In this document: positions 34,886-43,665 of the stretch, piece by piece
Layout: each line of letters starts with the position of its first letter
Position numbering within the stretch: position 1 is the first letter of the stretch
Source: Nitrosomonadales bacterium
Lineage (GTDB): Bacteria > Pseudomonadota > Gammaproteobacteria > Burkholderiales > Methylophilaceae
Length of the DNA stretch: 59,509 bases
Direction of reading: 5' to 3'
NCBI GenBank assembly: GCA_024642775.1
Contig: JAHEAL010000008.1
Span: 1 to 59,509 of the forward strand
Notes under the pieces: model-generated
What the model was told of the DNA's origin: nothing
Database searches by the model: none
The model's input: the letters and a program-made list of their open reading frames with translations, nothing else
Made by a program: the position numbers and the translations under genes

Positions 34886-35433
34886 TAACTCAATCTTAAA
34901 AAATTTTCTCGGTAATATTTTAACTCTTCTATAGACTCACGAATATCTTCCAAAGCTTCATGCTTAGCAGATTTTTTAAATCCTTGGATCAGTGATGGCT
35001 TCCACCTTTTTGCAAGCTCTTTAAATACGCTAACATCAAGATTCCGATAGTGAAAATAAGCTTCTAATTGAGGCATATAATTGGCCATAAATCGTCTGTC
35101 CTGACAAATTGTATTACCACACATTGGTGATTTATTTTTATCTACAAAAGGCATTAAAAAATTAATAAGGGCTTTTTCAACATCAGCTTCGTTGTATTTT
35201 GAATTTTTTACTTTTTCGACTAACCCAGACTTGGTGTGTGTATTAGTATTCCACGCATCCATTGAGTTAAGAATTTCATCAGACTGTTTTATAACATAGG
35301 TTGGCGCCTCACTTAAAACATTTAGATTAGGGTCTGTTACGATAACAGCAATTTCAATAATTCTGTCATTCTCAGGGCTCAACCCAGTCATTTCCATATC
35401 TAACCATATTAAATTATTATTATCTTTTGTCAT
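34885..35433 (-). CDS. orn: Oligoribonuclease
   Basis: Orn degrades 2-5 nt RNAs, including pGpG, and is essential in many proteobacteria. The DEDDh exonuclease motifs are visible: [20 protein letters not shown] (Exo I), [22 protein letters not shown] with NTICQD (Exo II) and [18 protein letters not shown] (Exo III, with His). I chose the ATG at 35433 (182 residues, MTKDNNNL), which has TGGAAA just upstream, over an ATG at 35442. It is coupled with crcB. Confidence 0.96.
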   Translation of the reverse strand: MTKDNNNLIWLDMEMTGLSPENDRIIEIAVIVTDPNLNVLSEAPTYVIKQSDEILNSMDAWNTNTHTKSGLVEKVKNSKYNEADVEKALINFLMPFVDKNKSPMCGNTICQDRRFMANYMPQLEAYFHYRNLDVSVFKELAKRWKPSLIQGFKKSAKHEALEDIRESIEELKYYRENFLRLS

Positions 35434-35526
35434 GATTTCCATTAAATACTGAGGATTTTTTTAATAATCATAACTTTAACACCCCTTTTCATTTAAAATG
35501 CAACTTTTAATATTTATTAAATCACA

Positions 35527-36777
35527 ATGACTGCTTCAACATTCACAGCCCTATTTTTAATTTTATTAGTTATAACCACCTTAATTGAAATGACTCTTTC
35601 ATATCGTCAAAGTAATAGTGCTCTAAAAAATCAAAATTCGGTCCCTAGCGACTTTAAAGAGATAGTAAAACTTAAAGACCATAAAAAAGCAGCTGCATAC
35701 ACTTCAGATAAATCAAAACTTAATATCATAAATTTTTTTATTCAGGCTCTATTTCTTTTAGTGTTAACTATAGGTGGTCTGATAAACGATATTAATAGTT
35801 TTTACTCATCTTTAACAGACAATCAGTTAATTCAAGGTGCAGCTATGATTTTTTCTGTTCTAATCCTGTCAAGCATACTAGACATTCCATCAGGGCTATA
35901 CAAGACTTTTGTGATTGATGAAAGATATGGTTTTAATAAAATTACTCTAAATCTTTATGTATCCGATTTATTTAAGCAAAGCATCGTTTCTACCCTCATT
36001 ATGCTGCCAATGATTTTGCTTGCACTATGGATATTTGGAAACCTTGGTGATTTATGGTGGTTATGGCTTTGGTTGTTTTTATCCATTTTTAATGTTCTTA
36101 TGCTGGCCATTTACCCTCTGTACATCGCACCATTATTCAATAAATTTAAGCCCATGGAAGATATTAAATTAAAAAATAAGATTGAAATATTGCTTAAAAA
36201 ATGTGGTTTTGAATCCGACGGTCTCTTTGTTATGAATGGATCATTGCGAAGCACTCATGGCAATGCTTATTTCACCGGTTATGGTAATGCAAAAAGAATT
36301 GTTTTTTTTGATACTCTTCTTGAAAAACTTAATCACAGTGAAATCTTGGCTGTACTTGCTCATGAATTAGGACATTTCGCTCATAATCATGTCAAAAAAA
36401 GAATTGTATTTTTGTTCTTAATTTCATTCATTGGTTTATTCGTATTAGATGTTCTTAAAACTAATGACTGGTTTTACCTTGGCCTTGGTGTTGAAACACA
36501 AACTAATGCAAATGCACTAATTTTATTTGTTTTAATTAGTCCATTATTTCTTTTTTTTATAAGGCCCTTAATGGCATCTTACTCAAGAAAAAATGAATTT
36601 GAGGCAGATGAATATGCTTGTAAATTCTCTTCTGCAAAAGACTTAAGAGACTCTCTAATTAAGCTCTACAGAGATAACGCCTCAACATTAACTCCAGACG
36701 CTATTTATTCATCCTTTTATGACAGCCACCCACCGGCTCTTAAAAGAATTAACGCACTTAAGAAATTTATTTCATGA
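35527..36777 (+). CDS. M48 family (Ste24/CAAX-like) membrane zinc protease
   Basis: A 416-residue integral-membrane metalloprotease of the Ste24/CAAX prenyl protease type, which in bacteria is thought to degrade abnormal membrane proteins. The zinc motif is LAHELGHFAHNH (HExxH) and the third ligand lies in NEFEADEYACKFS. It has about six to seven membrane segments, including the N-terminal helix and LFILISFIGLFVLDV-like helices after the active site. The segment HGNAYFTGYGNAKRIVFFDTLL is typical of the family. Its stop overlaps queD as ATGA. Confidence 0.9.
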   Translation: MTASTFTALFLILLVITTLIEMTLSYRQSNSALKNQNSVPSDFKEIVKLKDHKKAAAYTSDKSKLNIINFFIQALFLLVLTIGGLINDINSFYSSLTDNQLIQGAAMIFSVLILSSILDIPSGLYKTFVIDERYGFNKITLNLYVSDLFKQSIVSTLIMLPMILLALWIFGNLGDLWWLWLWLFLSIFNVLMLAIYPLYIAPLFNKFKPMEDIKLKNKIEILLKKCGFESDGLFVMNGSLRSTHGNAYFTGYGNAKRIVFFDTLLEKLNHSEILAVLAHELGHFAHNHVKKRIVFLFLISFIGLFVLDVLKTNDWFYLGLGVETQTNANALILFVLISPLFLFFIRPLMASYSRKNEFEADEYACKFSSAKDLRDSLIKLYRDNASTLTPDAIYSSFYDSHPPALKRINALKKFIS

Positions 36778-37223
36778 TAATTACATCACGAATGGAGTTT
36801 GATTCAGGACATAGAATCCCAAACCACAAATCCAGTTGTAAAAATCTACATGGCCACAGGTACGCGATAGAGGTATCAATAGGTGGAGAAATAATTAGTC
36901 AGGAAAATAAATCTGATTTTGGTATGGTTCTAGACTTCAAAGATGCTAAAAATTTAATCAGGACTACAATCGTTGACCCTTGGGACCATGCATTCTTAGT
37001 TTACGAAAAAGACTTTGAAGTAATAAACTTTTTAAATACTCTTGAAGACCATAAAACAGTTATTCTTCGCAGAGTACCAACTGCAGAAAATTTAGCCATC
37101 ATTGCTTTAGAATTACTTGAAGAGTCATTTTTTAAAGCTTTTAAAGGTACAATTTCACCCAAAATGGTAAGACTATATGAAACACCAAATAACTGGGCTG
37201 ATGCTACACCTTCTAAAGCTTAA
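36774..37223 (+). CDS. queD: 6-carboxy-tetrahydropterin synthase QueD
   Basis: QueD converts dihydroneopterin triphosphate to 6-carboxytetrahydropterin in the queuosine/preQ0 pathway. The 149-residue product has the zinc His residues in FDSGHRIPNHKSSCKNLHGHRY, here split as DSGHRI and LHGHRY, and the catalytic Cys in SSCKNLHG. VLDFKDAKNLI and the C-terminal VRLYETPNNWADA are typical of the PTPS family. It overlaps the M48 gene by 4 bp and converges with dnaQ, overlapping by 11 bp. Confidence 0.92.
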   Translation: MIITSRMEFDSGHRIPNHKSSCKNLHGHRYAIEVSIGGEIISQENKSDFGMVLDFKDAKNLIRTTIVDPWDHAFLVYEKDFEVINFLNTLEDHKTVILRRVPTAENLAIIALELLEESFFKAFKGTISPKMVRLYETPNNWADATPSKA

Positions 37224-37872
37224 TTTTTTTTAAATAACTTAAGTGAAGATCCACTTCTTCCTGTTTGGCCATTAGAGGCTTGAGTTTTGATAAAACATCC
37301 TTATTCAAATCTTTACCTATAAACTGACTGTCAGAAAAATCAATTTCAAAAGCTTCCTGACCCCTCGTCATTCCTATATATACCTCAGAAAGCAATAATG
37401 AATCCAGTAATGCGCCATGCAAATTTCTCTTTGAATTATCTACATCATAAACTCTGCAAAGTGCATCTAGATTATTTCTTTGACCTGGCCTTAAATCTCT
37501 TGCCATTTTTAGAGAGTCGGTTATTTCTGCAACAAAGGTGTCGACAGTATTTTTCTTAATTCTTCCTAATTCCATATTCAAAAAACCAATGTCAAAAGGC
37601 GCATTATGAATAATTAACTCCGAATCAGTAACGAAATTAATAAAGTCCTCTACAATATTTTCAAAAAGTGGTTTATCAGCCAAGAAATCCAATGTTAAGC
37701 CATGAACCTCTTGCGCCGCTTCATCAATCTCTCGCTCGGGATTGATATAAACGTGAAATTGATTCTTGGTAATTTGCCGGTTTATCATTTCAACTGCCGC
37801 AATTTCAATAATCCTATGCCCTTGGTTTGGATCTAACCCTGTAGTCTCAGTATCGAGAAAGATTTGCCTCAC
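37213..37872 (-). CDS. dnaQ: DNA polymerase III epsilon subunit
   Basis: Epsilon is the 3'-5' proofreading exonuclease of the replicative polymerase. The 219-residue product has Exo I RQIFLDTETTGLDPNQGHRI, Exo II HNAPFDIGFLNMEL and Exo III NLHGALLDSLLLSEVYIGM, with the catalytic His of the DEDDh type. LCRVYDVDNSKR precedes Exo III as usual. It lies directly after rnhA, the conserved rnhA-dnaQ pair. Confidence 0.96.
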   Translation of the reverse strand: MRQIFLDTETTGLDPNQGHRIIEIAAVEMINRQITKNQFHVYINPEREIDEAAQEVHGLTLDFLADKPLFENIVEDFINFVTDSELIIHNAPFDIGFLNMELGRIKKNTVDTFVAEITDSLKMARDLRPGQRNNLDALCRVYDVDNSKRNLHGALLDSLLLSEVYIGMTRGQEAFEIDFSDSQFIGKDLNKDVLSKLKPLMAKQEEVDLHLSYLKKIKL

Positions 37873-38319
37873 TTAACTTACCCCCCTTAATGCAGCTGAA
37901 TTTGCAAGTTGATCGACCTTTTCGTTCATTACCTCTCCACTGTGCCCTTTTACCCAAACCCATTCAATAGTAACTCTTTTAACCAGATCATCTAATTGTT
38001 GCCACAACTCAATATTTTTTACGGGTTGCCTAGAAGCTGTTTTCCAGTTATTTTTTTTCCATCCATGAATCCAGCTATTGATTCCATCAATCACATACTT
38101 TGAGTCTGTAAACAACTTGATATTTGAATCAGTATTTGATTTTAATATATACTCTATCCCTTTAATTGCTGCTGATAACTCCATCTGGTTATTTGTGGTA
38201 TTTTTCATTGAGCCAGATTCTTGAAATTGAATCAAATCTTCTTTCAGAACTATAAAGGCCCATCCTCCTGGGCCAGGATTCCCATGACATGATCCATCCG
38301 TATAAATTTTAAAAGTCAT
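37873..38319 (-). CDS. rnhA: Ribonuclease HI
   Basis: RNase HI removes RNA from RNA-DNA hybrids. All four catalytic acids are in place: the Asp of IYTDGSCHGNPGPGGWAF, the Glu of NQMELSAAIKG, the Asp of KLFTDSKYVIDG and the Asp of NEKVDQLANSAA. The 148-residue length is typical. It overlaps the upstream methyltransferase by 11 bp and is followed directly by dnaQ. Confidence 0.97.
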   Translation of the reverse strand: MTFKIYTDGSCHGNPGPGGWAFIVLKEDLIQFQESGSMKNTTNNQMELSAAIKGIEYILKSNTDSNIKLFTDSKYVIDGINSWIHGWKKNNWKTASRQPVKNIELWQQLDDLVKRVTIEWVWVKGHSGEVMNEKVDQLANSAALRGVS

Positions 38320-38959
38320 ATTTTTTTGATACTTTCACCTGATTTTTTTGTTCCCTTGATTTCCAAGAGGGCTTGATCGGAGTTAAAGTTATTATCTTTT
38401 TTCTTACCACCAATAAGTATATATTAGCAAAAATTGGAAACCACCTGTCCCCTATTTTGTCCCAATTGGAAGAATAAGACGCGGATTTAAAAGATGGATG
38501 ATAGCCGAAAAATTTTCCATTAATTATCTCAAATCCATTTTCTAAAACCTTATTTTGAAATGACGTAAAACTCTCTGTAGTCTGATTCCAAGGAAATTCA
38601 TTTTTTAATGAAAAAAAAGTTTTAATACCCATTAAGCTCCATGGATTGAAGTTGATAAAAATAGCATATCCCTGAGGTATCAACACCCTATAAGCTTCTT
38701 GTAACATTAAAATATTATCCGTATCTTGATGCGGATAAACGACACAATCAATCGAATCATTATCAAAAGGAAGTGATGAAGGGTTAAAACTTAAATTTGA
38801 TTTATCCAACTTATATTTGAAACGTGACTCATCAATAAGTGATGGTATGTCACCTACCTGCAATATATTAAAACCAAAAATATGGTCAAAAATATTGTTT
38901 AATATTTTTTTCTCCAACAATATTAAATCTAGACCTTTTTTTGTTTCAAACCATGACAT
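38309..38959 (-). CDS. Class I SAM-dependent methyltransferase-like protein (gloB-rnhA neighbour)
   Basis: A 216-residue protein conserved between gloB and rnhA in beta- and gammaproteobacteria. The methyltransferase core is recognisable from LPFDNDSIDCVVYPHQD (post-motif II) and EAYRVLIPQGYAIFINFNPWSLMG (motif III). The glycine-rich SAM motif I is degenerate (FNILQVGDIPSL), so SAM binding is not certain. Substrate unknown. It is divergent from gloB with only 20 bp between start codons. Confidence 0.72.
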   Translation of the reverse strand: MSWFETKKGLDLILLEKKILNNIFDHIFGFNILQVGDIPSLIDESRFKYKLDKSNLSFNPSSLPFDNDSIDCVVYPHQDTDNILMLQEAYRVLIPQGYAIFINFNPWSLMGIKTFFSLKNEFPWNQTTESFTSFQNKVLENGFEIINGKFFGYHPSFKSASYSSNWDKIGDRWFPIFANIYLLVVRKKIITLTPIKPSWKSREQKNQVKVSKKYDF

Positions 38960-38968
38960 ATTAGCGGT

Positions 38969-38981
38969 TATAATTAATTAT
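38969..38981 (+). promoter_or_regulatory. Candidate -10 box giving leaderless gloB mRNA
   Basis: A perfect TATAAT (38969-38974) ends 5 nt before the gloB ATG (38980), with a TTCAAA 18 bp upstream (38945-38950). Initiation would coincide with the start codon. The surrounding ATAATTAATTAT (38970-38981) is a perfect 12-bp palindrome that includes the first bases of the start codon. Confidence 0.45.
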
Positions 38982-39675
38982 GTTCAAAACTATCCCTATA
39001 CCTATTCTAAATGATAATTATGTTTGGGTAATTATTTATGATAATAAAACAGTTGTAATTGACCCAGGATCTGCTGCTGAAGTTGTCGACTTTCATCAAA
39101 AAAATAACCTAACAATCTCTAATATACTTATCACACACAGACACAATGACCATATCGATGGAGTTCAAGAGCTAATGGGTAAATATGACCCGGATGTGTT
39201 TGCCCCTTATCACCAATCCTTTGATTTTAAATACACTGTGGTGAAAGATAAAGATGTTGTTTCACTTTTTAACGACCAATTAAGTTTTGAAGTTATTCAC
39301 GTTCCCGGACATACCTTGGAACATGTCGTTTACCATGGCAGCAAAATGCTTTTTTGTGGTGACACCCTATTTAGTTTTGGATGCGGTCGTGTTTTTGAAG
39401 GAACTTTAGAGCAAATGCATAAAAGTTTAAAAAAAATCTCAAAAATCGATTGTTTGTCAAAAGTATATTGCACTCATGAATATACAAAGAATAATCTAAG
39501 GTTTCTATCTAGCTACTTTAAAAATGATAAATTATATCAATCCAATCTAAAAAAACTGGAAAATATTGCAATAACAGTCCCATCATTATTAAAAGATGAG
39601 TTAGAATTTAACCCATTCCTTAATTCTAATTTGGACGATTTTAAAGCCATCAGGAAAGCCAAAGACCTCTTTTAA
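38980..39675 (+). CDS. gloB: Hydroxyacylglutathione hydrolase (glyoxalase II)
   Basis: Glyoxalase II hydrolyses S-lactoylglutathione to D-lactate and glutathione. The 231-residue metallo-beta-lactamase-fold protein has the metal motif ITHRHNDHIDGV (THxHxDH). Further ligands lie in HVPGHTLEHVVYH, LFCGDTLFSFGCGRVFEGT and YCTHEYTKNNLRF. The C-terminal substrate domain is somewhat shorter than in E. coli (251 residues). The start is fixed by family alignment (MFKTIPIPILNDNYVW). Its stop overlaps the mltD ATG. Confidence 0.93.
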   Translation: MFKTIPIPILNDNYVWVIIYDNKTVVIDPGSAAEVVDFHQKNNLTISNILITHRHNDHIDGVQELMGKYDPDVFAPYHQSFDFKYTVVKDKDVVSLFNDQLSFEVIHVPGHTLEHVVYHGSKMLFCGDTLFSFGCGRVFEGTLEQMHKSLKKISKIDCLSKVYCTHEYTKNNLRFLSSYFKNDKLYQSNLKKLENIAITVPSLLKDELEFNPFLNSNLDDFKAIRKAKDLF

Positions 39676-41012
39676 TGAAAATAATTTACATCCCTTTTAT
39701 TTTAATAATTTTATTTTTTTCAAATGTATATTCCAATACGTTTGAAAACCCAAAAACAATTGAAAACGTAGAAGGAGTTACATTACATCTATTTGAAGAT
39801 GAAAATTTTTCCAGTAAAAATTTAGAGGGGGCGCATTTCCTTGAGGGAGAAAAAAGCGTTTGGGATCGAATTGAAAATGGATTTCAATTGAATGATATAA
39901 GTAATAAAAGAGTCAAAAAATACACCTCATGGTACCAATCAAGACCAGAGTATGTTGAAAGAATGATAGACCGATCTTCATTATATTTATACCACGTAGT
40001 AGAAGAAGTCGAAAAAAGAAATATGCCGATGGAAATTGCTTTGCTTCCTATGATTGAAAGTGCTTATAACCCAATCGCTAAATCAAGACAAAAAGCGGTT
40101 GGCGTATGGCAATTTATTCCTTCAACCGGAAAACTATTTGGTCTCGAGCAGGATTGGTGGAGAGACAAGCGAAGAAATATTATTGATTCGACTACGGCAG
40201 CGCTGGATTACTTAGACCATCTTCACAATTTATTTGGCTCATGGGAGCTAGCTTTGGCTGCGTATAATGCTGGCGAAGGTCGAGTGAAAAGAGCTATCTT
40301 AAGGAATAAAAAAAGAAAACTACCTACGGATTATTATTCATTAAAATTACCAAGAGAAACGAAAGACTACGTTCCAAAATTATTAGCAGTAAAGAAAATA
40401 ATTCAAGACCCTGAAAAGTATCAATTATTTATTAAAGATATTCCAGACAAGCCGTATTTTAAAGTTGTAAATGTCCCTGATGAAATCGATGCACATATAG
40501 CAGCAGAAATGGCAAATATGACCTTTGAAGAATTTGAATTATTAAACGCTGAACATAACCGACCTCTAATGAAGGCACATTTTGGAGCGCAAGAGATACT
40601 TTTACCTATCGAAAACGTTGAAACTTTTCAAAAAAATATGGAAGGAAACACAGAACCATTAACAAATTGGATTACGTATACACCTATAAAAGGTGAAAAA
40701 GTAAGTCATGTAGCGAAAAAATTTGGGATTAATATCAAAGAGTTAATAAAAATTAATCAATTAAGAAGTAACCAAACTTTAAAAAATAAGATCATCTTAA
40801 TACCATCATCACCAGAAATATTAAAAAAATATCCAATAAATACTGACAATCTTTATTCTTACTCCACTATTGTCACCTATAAGATTAAATCAGGAGACAC
40901 ACTAGGAACTATTGCTAGAAAATATAGAATAAGCTTAAAAGATTTAATGGAGTTTAATGAACTCAAGAGCTCAAAAATAATCGTAGGTAAATACATTGAT
41001 ATACCCCAATAA
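39675..41012 (+). CDS. mltD: Membrane-bound lytic murein transglycosylase D with LysM domains
   Basis: MltD cleaves glycan strands of peptidoglycan. The 445-residue product has a signal sequence (IYIPFILIILFFSNVYS) and an SLT domain with the catalytic Glu in ALLPMIESAYNPIAKS. GVWQFIPSTGKLFGL and ALAAYNAGEGRVKRAI are hallmark segments. Two C-terminal LysM repeats follow (about 330-375 and 400-445, the second YKIKSGDTLGTIARKYRI). No lipobox Cys is seen at the signal-peptide end, unlike E. coli MltD. It follows gloB, its usual neighbour. Confidence 0.93.
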   Translation: MKIIYIPFILIILFFSNVYSNTFENPKTIENVEGVTLHLFEDENFSSKNLEGAHFLEGEKSVWDRIENGFQLNDISNKRVKKYTSWYQSRPEYVERMIDRSSLYLYHVVEEVEKRNMPMEIALLPMIESAYNPIAKSRQKAVGVWQFIPSTGKLFGLEQDWWRDKRRNIIDSTTAALDYLDHLHNLFGSWELALAAYNAGEGRVKRAILRNKKRKLPTDYYSLKLPRETKDYVPKLLAVKKIIQDPEKYQLFIKDIPDKPYFKVVNVPDEIDAHIAAEMANMTFEEFELLNAEHNRPLMKAHFGAQEILLPIENVETFQKNMEGNTEPLTNWITYTPIKGEKVSHVAKKFGINIKELIKINQLRSNQTLKNKIILIPSSPEILKKYPINTDNLYSYSTIVTYKIKSGDTLGTIARKYRISLKDLMEFNELKSSKIIVGKYIDIPQ

Positions 41013-41017
41013 TATTT

Positions 41018-42646
41018 ATGCGACTCATACATCTAATTTTTTTAACTTTTTTACTACCCTTAGGATGCTCAAAAGATAAAAGTGAGTCAGTAGACTTTGA
41101 TGTTTCATCAAAACCCGAATATGGTGGCACCATAACAAATGCAATGATTGGAGAGCCGAATAATCTTATCGCAATGATAGCAGGCGACTCTGCCTCTTCT
41201 GCAATTGCAGGACAATTATTTAATACACTTATTAAATTTGATCAGAACTTTAATTTTGAACCTGACCTTGCGGAATCATGGGTAATTTCCAGTGATCATA
41301 AAACTATTACATTTAATTTAAAGAAGGGAAAAACTTGGGCTGATGGAGCTCCAATTAATTGTGCCGATGTTCTATTTACTTGGCAAAAAGTAGTAGACCC
41401 CAACACACGAACTCCTTACGGATCAGATTATCTTTTGGTTAAAAAGGCAAATTGTATAAATGACCATCAATTTTCAGCAACATATGAAAAACCATACGCA
41501 CCTGCTCTTGAAACATGGGCATCTCTTCATATTCTGCCGTCACATATCTTAAAGGATGAAGATATTAATGATACTTTTTTTTCCAGAAACCCAATTGGAT
41601 CAAGTTATTACAAATTAGATTCATGGATCACAGGGCAGCAAATAAAACTCAAATCAAATGATAAGTCGATTAATGGAAAACCTTTGATCGATGAAAAAAT
41701 TTCGAGAATAATTCCTGACCTATCCTCTCAATTTATGGAATTGGTAGCAAATAATATCGACTTAATGAACATTAATCCAATCCAATATTCTAGAGTCTTT
41801 CCTGCCAGGCCGGAATTAAACAAAAATATCAATTTATATAAAGAAATGGGGAATGGCTATACATACCTAGGATTTAATCTCAATAAAAAACCTTTTAACC
41901 AACCTGAGGTACGAAAAGCAATTAGTTTAGCTATCAATAAACAAGAAATTATAGACGGTGTACTTTTGGGTCTTGGGGAGGAGATAACAAGCCCATACAA
42001 GCCCGGAACCTTTTGGGAAAATAATTCAATAAAAAAAATAGAATTTAATCCATCAGAGGCAAAAAAAATTCTTGAGGACCTTGGTTATAAATTAAATGAA
42101 AGAAAAATTTATGAAAAAAATGGCATTCCTTTGGCATTTGAAATAATCACCAATCAAAATAAGCAGAGAGAAATGACTGCTGTTTTAATCCAAAGAAGAT
42201 TGCTTGATATTGGAATTGATGTATCTATAAGAGTTATTGAATGGGCAAGTTTTGTTAACAGGTTTATCAAAACAGGTGAGTTTCAAGCCGTTGTATTAGG
42301 TTGGAGTCTATCGCTTGATCCAGATCAATTCAGCATATGGCATTCATCACAACAAGGACCTGGGCAATTCAATTTTATTGGATACTCTAATAAGAAAGTT
42401 GATCGTTTATTAGAAAATGGACGTCGTGAGCTAAATAAAATTAAAAGGAAAGAAATATATGATGAATTTTCAAGTATTCTTTATGATGAACAGCCGATTA
42501 TTTATTTATATGCAGGCTATGGTCTTTCAGCAATTCATAAGCGGATTAAGGGCATAAAAAAAGATACGCCTCCAGCCGGAGTTTTTCATAATGACCATGA
42601 TTGGTATATTCCTCAACCATTGCGACGGAAGGAAATAAGTCAGTAA
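41018..42646 (+). CDS. Peptide/oligopeptide ABC transporter substrate-binding lipoprotein
   Basis: A 542-residue SBP_bac_5 protein. The lipoprotein signal peptide ends in lipobox LPLGC (Cys17), anchoring it to the inner membrane. The family segment LAESWVISSDHKTITFNLKK and the downstream WADGAPINCADVLFTWQKV are characteristic of DppA/OppA/AppA. Likely substrate is short peptides, but nickel or other solutes use the same fold. Its stop overlaps the first permease start as TAATG. Confidence 0.9.
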   Translation: MRLIHLIFLTFLLPLGCSKDKSESVDFDVSSKPEYGGTITNAMIGEPNNLIAMIAGDSASSAIAGQLFNTLIKFDQNFNFEPDLAESWVISSDHKTITFNLKKGKTWADGAPINCADVLFTWQKVVDPNTRTPYGSDYLLVKKANCINDHQFSATYEKPYAPALETWASLHILPSHILKDEDINDTFFSRNPIGSSYYKLDSWITGQQIKLKSNDKSINGKPLIDEKISRIIPDLSSQFMELVANNIDLMNINPIQYSRVFPARPELNKNINLYKEMGNGYTYLGFNLNKKPFNQPEVRKAISLAINKQEIIDGVLLGLGEEITSPYKPGTFWENNSIKKIEFNPSEAKKILEDLGYKLNERKIYEKNGIPLAFEIITNQNKQREMTAVLIQRRLLDIGIDVSIRVIEWASFVNRFIKTGEFQAVVLGWSLSLDPDQFSIWHSSQQGPGQFNFIGYSNKKVDRLLENGRRELNKIKRKEIYDEFSSILYDEQPIIYLYAGYGLSAIHKRIKGIKKDTPPAGVFHNDHDWYIPQPLRRKEISQ

Positions 42647-43665
42647 TGCTTAAGTATTTATTGAAAAGAGTTTTATGGATGGTGCCTATGATTATAGGTA
42701 TTAGTCTTATTTCATTTTTTATCATGCACCTAGCACCAGGAGATATAACATCCAATGAAAGTGCTTTTAACCCTAAAGCAAGCGAAGAGTCGAGACAAAA
42801 ATTAAGAGAACTCTATAATTTAGATAAACCGATCGTAATTCAATACAGCTTATGGTTGAAGAGAATAGTAAAATTAGATTTTGGTGAGTCTTTTGCCTCC
42901 CACCAAAGACCTGTGCTTTGGGAAAAAAAAGACAAGAATGGCAATGTTAAACCAGGGCTCATACAAAAGGCGCTTCCCATTACATTACTTATTAATTTAA
43001 TAACAATTTTTTTAATTTTCTCAATCTCGATTCTACTGGGAACGGTCGCAGCAATAAAAAAAAATAGATTCCCCGATCGATTAATTACACTTTTTGTTTT
43101 TATTGGTTTTGCTATTCCTGGATTTTGGCTGGCATTAATGCTCATGTATTTCCTAGGCGTCTCTAATCAAATCCTTCCTATTTCAGGACTTCACTCCGTT
43201 GGTTACGAAAATCTAAACGGATTCTATCAATTTACTGACACCTTAAAACATCTAATTCTTCCAGTCTTTATATCATGCTTAAGCGGTCTAGCTGGAATAT
43301 CTTTATATGTAAGAAATGGAATGATCGAAATTCTAAACCAAGACTACATAAAAACAGCACGCGCAAAAGGTCTCGTGGAGAGAAAAGTAATTTTTAAGCA
43401 CACACTCAAAAATGCATTACTGCCGTTAATTACAATTCTTGGGCTATCAATACCTGGACTGATAGGCGGTTCTGTAATAGCAGAATCCATATTTGCAATT
43501 CCAGGAATGGGTAAGTTATTCTATGATGCTGTTTTGATGAGAGATTTTCCTGTTGTAATGGGAATTTTAACCATAGGCTCAATGCTAACTCTAATTGGAA
43601 ACTTGTTAGCTGATTTGAGCTACGCATGGGCAGACCCAAGGATTCGCAGAGGTCTAGTTAAATGA
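42646..43665 (+). CDS. Peptide ABC transporter permease (OppB/DppB type)
   Basis: A 339-residue inner-membrane permease. I chose the ATG at 42646, giving MLKYLLKRVLWMVPMIIGIS, the usual start; the frame is open further upstream but inside the binding-protein gene. The DppB-type N-terminal helix and MHLAPGD motif are clear. The cytoplasmic ATPase-docking loop is DYIKTARAKGLVERKVIFKH. About six membrane segments are visible. It overlaps the second permease as ATGA. Confidence 0.93.
   Translation: MLKYLLKRVLWMVPMIIGISLISFFIMHLAPGDITSNESAFNPKASEESRQKLRELYNLDKPIVIQYSLWLKRIVKLDFGESFASHQRPVLWEKKDKNGNVKPGLIQKALPITLLINLITIFLIFSISILLGTVAAIKKNRFPDRLITLFVFIGFAIPGFWLALMLMYFLGVSNQILPISGLHSVGYENLNGFYQFTDTLKHLILPVFISCLSGLAGISLYVRNGMIEILNQDYIKTARAKGLVERKVIFKHTLKNALLPLITILGLSIPGLIGGSVIAESIFAIPGMGKLFYDAVLMRDFPVVMGILTIGSMLTLIGNLLADLSYAWADPRIRRGLVK

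Noticed and set aside
34885-35526. Fluoride riboswitch controlling orn-crcB
   Set aside because: The 84-bp gap upstream of orn is AT-rich without a recognisable GG-rich riboswitch core; no case could be made by eye.
38309-38959. Pseudogene of a methyltransferase because motif I is degenerate
   Set aside because: The frame is complete, overlaps rnhA as in other genomes and keeps the later motifs; low motif I conservation may be a family trait.
42601-42645. Upstream start for the first ABC permease
   Set aside because: It lies in the binding-protein coding sequence; the ATG at 42646 gives the typical permease N-terminus and a TAATG overlap.
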